Source: Diphasiastrum complanatum (taxonomy: Eukaryota > Streptophyta > Lycopodiopsida > Lycopodiales > Lycopodiaceae). Taken from it: a DNA stretch of 64,000 nucleotides. A program made the position numbers and the translations under genes. Positions 1 to 9,910 of the stretch are shown in pieces. The DNA lies in contig CM055112.1 in NCBI GenBank assembly GCA_029204225.1, positions 43,032,311-43,096,310 of the forward strand, given 5' to 3'. Position 1 is the first letter of the stretch. Each line of letters starts with the position of its first letter. Below the pieces are notes generated by a model. That model saw only the letters and a list, made by a program, of their open reading frames with translations, did no database searches and had not been told where the DNA came from.

Positions 1-180
1 CTAAAATTGTTTAAAAACATTTACCATTTGACGAAAACATGAAAATAATGGAGCTTGCAAGATATATGAAATATGAATTTTTTTTAAGGTGAGAGAAATA
101 TCATATACAGGTGGCTGCGATAAAAAACCATAGTATGCTAAGATTCAAAGACAAATTGTACAAACTAAAAACGTAAACAG
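1..180. repeat. dispersed repeat, copy 1 of 2
   Basis: This AT-rich stretch recurs in the same orientation at 20882-21050. The match begins at ctaaaattgtttaaaaacat and runs through the caaattgtacaaactaaaaa segment, with a few substitutions and an insertion of about 20 bp near position 90. No open frame is seen. It probably belongs to a transposable element whose body is not recognisable here. Confidence 0.75.
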
Positions 181-343
181 TTGTGTCCTAAAAACTTAAA
201 ACTCAAAAAGTTCCTCCTTAAACTTCCTACTTGTTACCAAGAATCATCATCGTCTGTGTGATCTTCCATTGAACCAGATGCTTGGCAACTATACGATTAT
301 TCAAAGGTTTAGTCCATGTATCCAAGATCCTTCTGGGTTTAGG

Positions 344-850
344 TCAAGACACACCCGATAATGCATTCACCAGGTCCAATTGATCTCCAGATCCAAGATG
401 CTCTTCTTCACGTAGACTCTTCTTGAGACGGTTTACGTGAATTACGGGATGCACTTGCGATCCTTTCAGGAGTTCCAGTTGGTAAGCTAATGACCCGATC
501 TTTTTCAAAATCTTAAACGGTCCTCTATATCTAGGGGACAACTTATTATGCTTGCCGATATGCATTATACTCGAATCCTTTGGGATTCTTAAAAATACTC
601 AATCCCCCATTTGGAAGTCTCTCGGTGATCTTTTCAGACTTGCATAATGGTGGTCCCCATCCTGGGTACACAAGAAAGTTTCATGTGCAATCCATAGCAT
701 TTCTAGCATATTATGTAAGAAATCCGCTACTTCCTAAAGCTTGATCGACCGAGTCTCAACCACGATGGGTGATATAGGTTCAAATTTATACATAAGCATG
801 AACGAGCTATAACCGGTAGCCAAATGCATATAATAACTCAATCTCCATTA
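344..850 (-). pseudogene. Ty3/gypsy integrase C-terminal relic
   Basis: The minus strand encodes the end of a gypsy integrase. The frame at 344-565 contains KLSPRYRGPFKILKKIG followed by VHPVIHVNRLKK, the C-terminal DNA-binding region found in plant Ty3/gypsy pol. Further upstream, at about 760-840, the minus strand reads GYSSFMLMYKFEPISP, the usual end of the integrase core. The two pieces are separated by frame breaks near 570-760, so this is a dead fragment. No protease, reverse transcriptase or LTR belonging to it is visible to the right. Confidence 0.85.
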
Positions 851-2640
851 TGCATAATTTCCCTCCGAGGATATTGCTATCAAAATAGAAATACAAATCT
901 TATATGATCTTCTGATCATGCGAGTAATCCTTTTTTTAAATAATCAAGTATAACAAGAATCTGAACTATGATTCGTCAATCATAATTCATCGGATTCTTG
1001 TCCTATACTCAATAAAAGAACGTAACTACCAATGATCAGTAGAACTTTAATCTTAGAGTCATCTCTAGTTTAGCAAATACGGTCGACCAAAAGTGACTAG
1101 CAAACTTCGAATCGTGAATGTTCATAATGTAACTTAGGTAATCCGTAGACCCAAAACAGATACTCTTTACTTGGTCTTTACCCAAATAAACATAGTCAAT
1201 TTGGTAAGATGGCCAGTCATTACCAAAATTCCACTCTCTTGTTTATTCATCTGAGGTAATTTACCATGAACACAATCCTCTCCTATGGATTAGTTATTCC
1301 CTAGATCTGAGTTATGATTCACCAATCCCAACTCTCCAGATTCCTGAGACCATACCATATCATAAGAGTGTATTACAATTTTTAAGAGTTGTTCTTGAAA
1401 GTCCTTTCCATCTGGAAAGTTCAAAACTTTTCCAACTCACAATATCGAGTGCGAGTTGGAAAAGTCTGGAAAAGTCCCATACCACAAGTTCTTCCTCTAC
1501 AAAGGCCCTCGACTTCCTGATCTAAGTGTCAGAAACATAATACAAGTATATGAAGTTCTTAGGAATTTAAAAAATTCCAACTTCAACTCACTCAAACATG
1601 CTTTCGCCCTTTGCACAATCTTTACGGTCAGCGTAAGGTTCACAGTGACAGATTAAGAAAAATGGGGAATAATGAACCGGCTTTTTCTTGCTCTTTTCTC
1701 TTGTATGTTGGAACGCCATAGCTTCAAATTTAGCAGAAAATTGATTCTTTTGTTACCCTCAAAAATTCTGCCCCTCCCCTTAGACAACGGGGCCATCTTG
1801 GCATGTCGTAATTTTGTTTAAAAAATCAGCATCCTAGCAAAGAAAATCCAAGAATTCTTGGACAAAATTGTCCAATTCTTGGTTGCCCAAATGGCAATTA
1901 CTAAAGCGAAAGTGCTTCATCAACTATGACAAACAGCCATACGGAATTCCCCAAAGAATTCAGCCTAGTCACAAGTTGTATGCTTTGTATCCTCCACCAC
2001 GAGGAGGAATTTATCCAAAGCAACACAAAAAATCGACAAATTAATGGCTTGCCTTCGATTGATTAGATTTCACATTTGGTTGTTTCAATTTATGTGATGA
2101 GGTTTCAACACACCGTTGCCCAAAGTTCTCAACAATGGGTAAAAAGAGGGCCATCATTGTCAAGTGATGTCGGGCAAATTTTCATTTGCGGGGGGCCTAG
2201 GAATTTCATCACAATCCATTTTGAATACAACTGAAAAAAAATTTAAGTTTTTTTTTTTTCGTTCAGTCAATGATGATTATGGGTAATGGTTGATAATAAA
2301 GCAATGTCCAAAAAAAATTAATTTTCATTGAACATATCGTGCTTATTTACAAAAGATACCAATGATCACTACAAGTGGATTTCCAGCGAAAAAACCCGAA
2401 AGAACCCTTTACATGTTCTGAAAACTAATTTAAGTAATTTTTTTTTAAGAGCCATTCTCTTCAACTATTACATAACTGCCTTAAAAAAATTGCATAGTCT
2501 ACCTTGGCTACATGAAGCCCATGGGGAAAAAAAAACTCTCTGCAACGAATAATCGTCTTCGTTATTGGGCTGATCTATCTCCATCATTCCAAAAGCGCTC
2601 ATCCAACAACTATACACAAACAAACAATACAAAACACTGA
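851..2640. other. no gene seen
   Basis: AT-rich DNA with only short chance frames. I see no domain, repeat unit shared with the rest of the window, or RNA gene. It may be old, decayed repeat or low-copy intergenic sequence. Confidence 0.5.
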
Positions 2641-2764
2641 ACAAATGCAGGTAGGCAGCCTACACATCCAACTCCGTGGGAGCGAATAAGAATGCGAATG
2701 CGTGCAGCGCATTCATATGTGATCTTGCCATCTCAAGCTGAGAGATTAGGATATCGCTCGTTTG

Positions 2765-2822
2765 ATGAGAGAGAGAGAGAGAGAGCGAGAGGGGAGGGGG
2801 GGGAGAGAGAGGGGTGGGTGTG
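2765..2822. repeat. GA-rich microsatellite
   Basis: Imperfect (GA)n tract with G-runs, inside R1 copy a. At the equivalent place copy c has an (AT)n tract (39225-39255), so this spot in the repeat seems prone to microsatellite growth. Confidence 0.9.
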
Positions 2823-3328
2823 GTGAAATGAAATATGAAGAGCTGATTCTAAAGGGGGAGGAGGGACTTTTGCCCACGAGATGACCTTATTCCTTCCATT
2901 TGTTGATCATACTTTTTGCCAAATTACATGCACCTTTCACATCCCCAGAAAAATGAATTTAAAGAAAAAAAGAGGCACACAGATTGCACTCTGGGAGGCA
3001 CCTCCTATGGAACATCAAAAAACTATTTCTACGACAACCTAATACTCATTCTACAATAAGTTCTTTGAAGGGGAAAGAACTTTAGGCTGAATATTAAAAA
3101 TTAAAAAGTTTCATGTCATCTCATCAACTGTTTTTTACAATTTTATCATGTGGCCAAATTCAAACTCCTTGATCAAAGACTGGCCATGTGGCTTACTTCA
3201 GAGCATAGATGTGCAAAATCTAAGGCATTGTACATCATAAATGTCGCGATAATATCTTTCACCTGTCTTTCATATGATGTGACACTCTCTCTTTGTGTTC
3301 TACATAGATGTGCTTCACTACGTTCATA

Positions 3329-3457
<129 letters not shown>

Positions 3458-3632
3458 ACCCTATACACTATAGATCTATATGCACAAACCCAATGAACAT
3501 TACTAAAGGTGATGGCAACCTGTGGCGACCAAATATTATGCTTCACATTCATTATTACTATCCATTCGTAAAATTGCATATTTTATGAGGCCCATTTTCC
3601 TATTTGTCTCTCACCCACAAATAGGAATGTTC

Positions 3633-4541
3633 CAATTTGTTGGTGATTCTAGCTTGATTGAAAGGAATGAAGTCTTGATTTCCCAAGGCAAGAGACAAGG
3701 TGAGCTCTACAAACTTGATGGATATGTTGTTTCTAACCATGGTGGTTTGAAGGCAAAGAAGCAAGTTGGTGAGCTTTGTTTAGTGTCAAAGTTAACAAAG
3801 GTTGTGTTATTCTAGGAGTCTAGATCAAGATCTAAAATGCCTTTTCATTTAGTGCATTTGGATGTGCATTGTACTAGTGATTTGACTAGTGTCAAAGCAA
3901 AGATGTTTGTGACTTGCATTGATCACTTTAGTAGATATTGTTGGACTTATCTTCTAAAGAGTGAGAATTTCATATTTGATTTCTTTCTCAAATCCAAGAA
4001 TGTTGTGGAGAGTCAATTCAACATGAAGATCAAGTGCTCAAAGCTGCCAAATGAAGACCTATCAACAAAGTTCAAAGAAGTTTGTGTGTGGCACATGAGA
4101 TCAAGAGGAAGATTTCAAACTCAAAGGTTCTACATGGTGTGGACGAGAGGAAGATGAATCTTTTTGAAAGAGCTAAATCCATGAGGGTGAATGCAAATCT
4201 TCCTAGGTCATTTTGGGGTGAAGCTTTGTGCTAACACTGTCCTCAAACGAAGACTTGGATGGTAAGGGTGTTGGTAAGGATAGTTGTCTCCTTGGTGAAT
4301 GACTATTTCAAGATCCTTCATGCACGTTTATTGATCGTTGATCTAGGGTCAAGTGAAACCTATTTTGGGTTCTACGTTTGCTCATCTGATACCTGCAGGA
4401 ATCACAACCGACACAACCAAACTATTTGAAGAACATCTACAAATGGGCTTCTGGCTGATCTCCAGTGAAGAGTAACCAATTCTTTCATAATTTCAAGTTC
4501 AAATGTTAAGTCTAATAAATTGAAGTCATTGAAAACTTGGT
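3633..4541 (+). pseudogene. copia family A integrase fragment, copy a
   Basis: Translated frames at 3655-3815 and 3837-4157 match the pre-integrase and integrase region of copia element B (minus strand, 51-54 kb): LIERNEVLISQGKRQGELYK, then FHLVHLDVHC, FSRYCWTYLLKSENFIFD and VESQFNMKIKC. Between SKL and SRSRSK the whole Zn-binding segment (the WHKRLGHP...CEHC region in B) is missing, and a frameshift lies near 3810. Frames after 4157 are broken. The same internal deletion is present in copies b and c, so all three come from one already defective parent. The homologous block ends at 4541. Confidence 0.88.
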
Positions 4542-4549
4542 TTTTTTGT

Positions 4550-4838
4550 CCTAGATCTTTTGAGCTTCCTGGAGGTGAGATTTTTGTTGTCAGGATTGGT
4601 AAATTTTGTTGTTGATGCCCTCCATCATTTGCCAGCGCAATTTATTAAGGAATGGTAGATTTTGTAATAGTGGAGCATACCCTAGAGAAAGTCGTGCATT
4701 AGGCTTATTGATGTCGACGGCGATTGGTGGTAGCCCGCAATACCAATAACCTTTTATTATTGGCTTGGGACCACAATATTGATCAGCAAATTCTCCTGTG
4801 TCGCCTACTTTTCCACTGGCAAATGCAATGACACTCAT
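4550..4838 (-). pseudogene. family X 3' ORF, C-terminal fragment
   Basis: The minus-strand frame 4590-4838 contains IIKGYWYCGLPPIAVDINKP and ends NARLSLGYAPLLQ...WQMMEGINNKIYQS. These segments are shared with the X copies at 25190-25455 (plus) and 58008-58274 (minus). The first 24 residues, MSVIAFASGKVGDTGE, are not in the other X copies and look like the continuation of gene P after an in-frame TGA (4839-4841). So an X tail and the end of gene P are joined here. Confidence 0.7.
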
Positions 4839-4841
4839 AGT

Positions 4842-5540
4842 TCAAAAGCTCGGAATATGGGGATACTCTTGAGATAATTGTTTCTGAGCTTGTAAACTGT
4901 GTATGCCCCCAAGAACAAAAAAATGATATGAATCTAATAAAGAAAAATCAAAATTTGCAACATCGTTGCATTCGTTGGGATCAACCAAAACAACAAAAGG
5001 AGTAACTATGGCCTGTGTATGATCTTTAAATTTTATTTTTAAATTATGTACATGTGTTTCATTCGGTTCTCTAACTTCCATTGGCCTGTCTCCTGTTATT
5101 GGGTCTACAGGTGGCTTATCACATTGATTTATGTCAAAAATCAAAGTTGTTTCTTTTAGTTTTTTTGTTTTATGAATATCTTCTCTTAATTTGGCAAGCT
5201 CAGAGTTGTCTTGTAAAGGGCGGATGGATGCACCAGATAGCGACATAGATGGTTCGGTGGCAGCATTTTTGCTCTCAGCAGACAGGATAAACTTATGGCG
5301 ATGAGTAGTCATGGTCTTTGGGCGTGACTTAGGTCTTGTGGGAGAAGACTCAGAAATATTATGAGATCTTTTTTTTCTGGGATGAGGGACAGCTACAGTT
5401 TCATCCTCAACATTTTCAGAGGCCGGCTTTGTGACATGGGCAGTGGTAGAAGCGGACTTGCGAGGTCCAATAGATACACCTTTTGAACTCCATAATGAAT
5501 AGACCGGATCTTTCCCCTCAGCAATAGTAGCTAGAACCAT
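4842..5540 (-). CDS. gene P, main exon (unknown; possible ParB/sulfiredoxin-like fold)
   Basis: A 232-residue frame. The first 100 residues are basic and Ser/Pro-rich (KKRSHNISESSPTRPKSRPK), nuclear-localisation-like. The last 100 residues have a compact pattern: NETHVHNLKIKF, TPFVVLVDPNEC, then YHFFVLGGIHSLQAQKQL. The order 'VVLVD ... FVLGG.HS..A...L' resembles the ParB/Srx fold, in which a GG.H(R/S) loop binds a nucleotide. This is inference from pattern only. The minus-strand region just upstream (5541-5560) ends tttctgtccag, a good splice acceptor, so this is likely a downstream exon. The frame stops at a TGA (4839-4841), after which TMSVIAFASGKV continues in frame. Function unknown. Confidence 0.5.
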   Translation of the reverse strand: MVLATIAEGKDPVYSLWSSKGVSIGPRKSASTTAHVTKPASENVEDETVAVPHPRKKRSHNISESSPTRPKSRPKTMTTHRHKFILSAESKNAATEPSMSLSGASIRPLQDNSELAKLREDIHKTKKLKETTLIFDINQCDKPPVDPITGDRPMEVREPNETHVHNLKIKFKDHTQAIVTPFVVLVDPNECNDVANFDFSLLDSYHFFVLGGIHSLQAQKQLSQEYPHIPSF

Positions 5541-5697
5541 TTTTTAGCATTGCTTCATGCTCTGGACAGAAACAAAAATCAAGTTTAAAATATAATGAGT
5601 AAAGGCTTTTATCTAAAAGTTTAAAGAATTTTATATTTAGTAACAACTATGCTAAGCATGAAACAAATGTAGACAAATATGTTTTATAATTACACAC

Positions 5698-6066
5698 CAA
5701 AGTAACTAGAGCTTTATCAAAATAGGCTTTGATGGTTTCGTCCTGGCAAAGTCGGATCTTTATCATGGTCTCGTTCAGAATGAAAATAGAACGAGAGTTA
5801 TCCATCTCCTTTACAAGTACATTCACAAGACCTTCTTCCTGATCCTCATCTGGTTGATTAGCAAGCAATCTTCCTTGAACTTTGAATTGTGAGTCTCCCC
5901 TACCAGGCTTCTCAGCTAAATGAATAAAAAGCTCTAAAAGCTTTGTGTTGTTGACCCCTTTGCTGAAGTAGTACATGAATTTTTTCTTATCTTTCAATGG
6001 AAGATCTTGAAGTTTCCCCGAAATCTTAAAAGAAATCCTCAACATTTCAAAAATTATCAAAGACAA
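5698..6066 (-). CDS. gene P, upstream exon (unknown)
   Basis: The open frame reads from about 6066; its first ATG is at 6045 (MLRISFKISGKLQDLPLKDK). It continues through FMYYFSKGVNN, LLELFIHLAEKPG and ETIKAYFDKALVTL. A GTGTGTAAT donor follows at 5697, and an acceptor at about 5558 would remove some 140 bp. Joining the two exons directly hits a stop before the ATG at 5540, so either the splice differs or the gene is frameshifted. No family recognised. Confidence 0.45.
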
Positions 6067-6275
6067 TTAAAAATTTGCAAAGAAAAATACTTTTTAGGAA
6101 AATTTAAAACACTACCTTAATGAAAATATTGAAAACTTTAATAAGACAAGCCGGTTTTGTGAAAAATCTTTAAAAAACAAAACTACAAATTCAACACATT
6201 TTCTTACTAAAACATCTCAAAAGGATCACTTTTCTCAGACAAAGCCTTGTAAAACAAGAAAAATACGAGTAGCGA

Positions 6276-6809
6276 CCTATGCTGAGCATGAGTTTCGGGT
6301 CCTTAGTAACAACTTATGCTCAGCATAGGAAGCCGGCGGGATTTTTCAATTTTAACCACCTTTCGACCTATGCTCAGCATAGGATTAACTAGATAACGCG
6401 AGTGACGACCTATGCTCAGCATAGGTTGCATCTCTGGTCGTCTTCTAGCCCATGCTCAGCATAGGTCGTTACTCATGCGCTCTAGTCCAACTTATGCTTA
6501 AGATAGGATGAATTCGCAATTTGCTTGCTAACCTATGATGAGCATAGGTTGGAAAGGGACCAATAATGCAACCTATGCTTAGCATAGGTCGAACTGTGGC
6601 TAGAATAGAGAAATATCGCCGGAATCCTATGCTGAGCATAGGATGCTACTTAGGACCCGAACACAACCTATGCTCAGCATATGTTAGAGAAGAGGATTGG
6701 TGCAAGCACCTTTGTTGAACATAGGTCACCCATGTTTTAAGAAGATGAATACAAATTAAATCATGAACATTTTCTAATGCAAGAATTCAATACCCATGCT
6801 AAGCACAGA
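6276..6809. repeat. phased array of 12 palindromes, CCTATGCTNAGCATAGG
   Basis: Twelve 17-nt sites start at 6276, 6313, 6367, 6409, 6449, 6491, 6532, 6572, 6626, 6667, 6709 and 6793. Four (6367, 6409, 6572, 6626) are perfect palindromes around a free central base; the others have one to three mismatches. Start-to-start spacing is 37, 54, 42, 40, 42, 41, 40, 54, 41, 42 and 84, mostly one unit of 40-42 bp. The sequence between sites is largely not conserved. Single outlying copies lie at 5646-5662 and 7267-7283. The array sits between divergent genes P and Q, so it could act as a regulatory or protein-binding array or as subterminal repeats of a DNA transposon. Confidence 0.93.
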
Positions 6810-7088
6810 ACAAAGTTAAAAAATGACAATAATCTTACCGTCAAGAAATCTGTAAGCGATAACGTATGCGAAATCTTATAGAAAGTCGTGACTTGGTCGT
6901 AGCGAGATCTCCGGCATCATGTGTGCTTCTGAATTCGCAAATGAGGTGAGTTATGCTTGGACTATGGTCCTTAAATAATTTTTTTTTCGAGAACCCCGCC
7001 TCACGCCAGACCTCCAGCTTGCTTCGGGACCGACTTGCCGCGACTCACCTCACCTCACGTCGACCTTGAGTCTGAGCCGGGACCGTCC

Positions 7089-7126
7089 AAACCTAAACGC
7101 AACCCTAAACCTAACCCTAACCCTAA
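7089..7126. repeat. telomere-type repeats (CCCTAA/CCCTAAA)
   Basis: Two CCCTAA, one CCCTAAA and two degenerate units occur side by side. They sit at the end of a GC-rich patch (7000-7090) upstream of gene Q. Teloboxes of this sort occur in plant promoters; it could also be a small interstitial telomeric relic. Confidence 0.75.
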
Positions 7127-7457
7127 GGATGTTGCCAAACATTATTTAAGGCATGGTAGTCGCTGGAAATTTTAATTAACCAGTTACTTTCTAGGCTTGT
7201 TGCTCATTTGTATTTAGTTGGTTTTTTTGTACATGTCTACTGAGGTTCGCATAGCTTTTTATTTGTCCTATGACCAGCATAGGTTGCAGTTAAGTTTGAG
7301 GAGCACATTTGGTTACCACATACTTGACATGTATTCTTATTGTTCTTATATGCCTTTTGGCATGGAAAAGACATTAATAAAACTAGTGTGGTGTTAACTA
7401 TTTTAGCGGGTCTATTCTTAGCAAAAGTACATAGTTAAAAAAAAAATTAAGGTTACG

Positions 7458-8749
7458 ATGTCAAGTAGTTCTACCTCTTCTATTCCAGTAGTTGTAACTC
7501 AATATACTGCAACAAGTGCAACGTCTTCATCTGACACTCCCAATAAAAGCTTTTTTTATAAAGCCACTCCTGAATCTGAACATGTTTTCGTAAATGATGT
7601 GGCATCGTCATCATTTACCCGTTCATCTTCTGAAATTCATCAAGCAAGTACCTTTCAAAAAATGACGCCTGTAACTCGGCTTGTATCAAATCTTTCGACC
7701 TCATCCTCCTTTTCAGATACAGGCTCGGCACAATTAGAACATTGATCTTTTGAACAAGTTGAATCATTGAGTGATGCGTCAAAAGCTTCAATTCACTAAG
7801 TTACTGATTCTAGTAAATCAACAGATCCGTATAAGTCTGTTGATCCACGACGTTCAAGCTTTTCTCATGTTCATAGGAGACCTTCTCAAAGTAATGTTCG
7901 TCATGTTAAATCTAGAAGGTCTATATTCGTTGAAAATTTAGAGCCTTCTGAGGGTCCAGAACATCCTGAGGTTGGAGCCAAACTTCCGAGTCATGAAATT
8001 CCAACACCTTCTCAACCAGTTCAAGCACCTACTAGTGTCACATGTTCAATTTATAGATCAGACTCCAAACAAAAAGGAAAATACAAGAGAGACTTGAGAT
8101 CCTCACCTGATTTAACGAATCGTCAAAAATAGTTGATTAAAAAATCTGAGATTCGAAAGGTACGGAATATTATTTGCTGCTCATCCTGTTGTTTGAGTAT
8201 CAAAGAAATTGAAGAATTAAGATCAAACTTCTTTTTATGAAGTAAGGATGAGAGAAATCACTATTTATGTACAAAGAGTTTGCAAAAACAAAAAATGTTC
8301 CCTATTTGAGTTACTCATATTTTCTTAGAATTTGGACTGCTAAAGATTCCCAAAAAATCACGAATGATAGTATGCTCCACTTGTGAGTTGTTAAAGTCTG
8401 CAAAACAACTTGCAAAGACCAATGACGAGAAAGGTAAATATTAATCAAATTTGTCATTCATTTTCATACTTTCTGTTACGAAAAAATTAATGTTGCAATC
8501 TTTATTCTATAAATAAGCGAATCATTGAATTTTCAGTGGATGCTGCAAAAGCTCTTCAACTGCACAGAGATCAACAAACAGTAAAGTTTTTTGTCAACAT
8601 TAGACGTGGATTCTGACGAAGACATGCCAGTTGACTCTGATGAAGAAGATGGGTCTTCAACTTCATCAGCTGAAACCGAGAGCGTTGAGAATATGTCAAG
8701 TATTGAGTTGAGAGGCATCAGTGAAAATTTCTTAGAAAATGTACTTTAA
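7458..8749 (+). pseudogene. gene Q, Ser-rich, with in-frame stops (unknown)
   Basis: One reading frame runs from the ATG at 7458 to a GT donor at 8434 (about 325 codons), interrupted by five stops: TGA 7743, TAA 7797, TAG 8130, TGA 8238 and TGA 8307. Between stops the text is coherent: a Ser/Thr-rich N-terminus, a basic stretch (RRPSQSNVRHVKSRRS), a Pro-rich linker, then LLKIPKKSRMIVCSTCELLK with a CxxC. A second exon, 8537-8580, joins in phase (VDAAKALQLHRDQQT). A third, acidic piece (VDSDEDMPVDSDEEDG, from 8606 to TAA 8747) is out of phase by the obvious splice. Each stop is one C-to-T step from CGA, CAA or CAG. No family recognised. Confidence 0.5.
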
Positions 8750-9011
8750 AAAAAAAATGTACAAATATAATTTGAGTTATTTTGTATTTCAATGGGATTT
8801 CGAGTTTCAAAAATCATTTGTTCTCTTGAATTATTATTTCATTTGTAATTATGATGATTTTATGAAGTTTGCAACAAAAAACTTGTACTTCAAAACTTAG
8901 AGATTTATTAGAAAAATCCATGATTTTGGCCTGAATCTACGACCATTAAAAAACACCACAACAAATTACTCTTTTTCAGGTCAAAGTCCCAAAACAAATG
9001 TCATCGTGTTT

Positions 9012-9910
9012 TGATTGAAAGGAATGAAATCTTGATTTCCCAAGGCAAGAGACAAGGTGAGCTCTACAAACTTGATGGATATGTTGTTTCTAACCATGGT
9101 GGTTTGAAGGCAAAGAAGCAAGTTGGTGACCTTTGTTTAGTGTCAAAGTTACAAAGGTTGTGTTATTCTAGGTCTAGATCAATATCTAAAATGCCTTTTC
9201 ATTTAGTGCATTTGGATGTGCATTGTACTAGTGATTTGAGTAATGGAGGAGCAAAGATGTTTGTGACTTGCATTGATGACTTTAGTAGATATTGTTGGAC
9301 TTATCTTCTAAAGAGTGAGAATTTCATATTTGATGTCTTTCTCAAGTCCAAGAATGTTGTGGAGAGTCAATTCAACATGAAGATCAAGTGCTTAAAGCCG
9401 TCAAATGAAGACCTATCAACAAAGTTCAAAGAAGTTTGTGTGTGGCACATGGGATCAAGAGAAAGCTTTCAAACTCAAAGGTTCTACATGGTGTGGAAGA
9501 GAGGAAGATGAATCTTTTGAAAGAGCTAAATCCACGAGGGTGAATACAAATCTTCCTAAGTCATTTTGGGGTGAAGCTTTGATGCGTGCAAACACTGTCC
9601 TCAAACGAAGACTTGGATTGTAAGAGTGTTGGAAATTAACCCCATAGTTGTCTCCTTGGTGAATGACTATTTCTATTTCAAGATTCTTCCTGCACGTTTA
9701 TTGATCATTGATATAGGGTCAATTGAAACCTATTTTGGGTTCTACGTTTGCTCATCTGATACTTGCAGGAATCACAACCCAGACAACCAAACTATTTGAA
9801 GAACATCTACAATTGGGCTTCTGGCTGATCTCCAGTAGAGAGTAACCAATTCTATCATAATTTCAAGTCCAAATGTTAAGTTTAATAAATTGAAGTCATT
9901 GAAAACTTGG
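9012..9910 (+). pseudogene. copia family A integrase fragment, copy b
   Basis: Direct repeat of 3655-4541, a few percent different. The frame 9011-9511 is longer than in copy a because the frameshift at the LQRLCYSRSRS position is absent. It has the same missing Zn-binding segment and the same 3' end point (gaaaacttgg). The left edge starts abruptly at tgattgaaagg. The copies at 3.6 and 9.0 kb bracket the P/Q module in the same orientation. Confidence 0.88.

Noticed and set aside
6276-6809. CRISPR-like array
   Set aside because: Repeats are short palindromes at variable spacing, there are no cas genes, and the host is a plant.
7458-8433. Alternative genetic code (stops read as Gln/Arg)
   Set aside because: Copia B has a 945-residue frame without any internal stop and uses TGA to end pol; paralogous copia C copies show CAG and TAG at the same sites, which indicates mutation.
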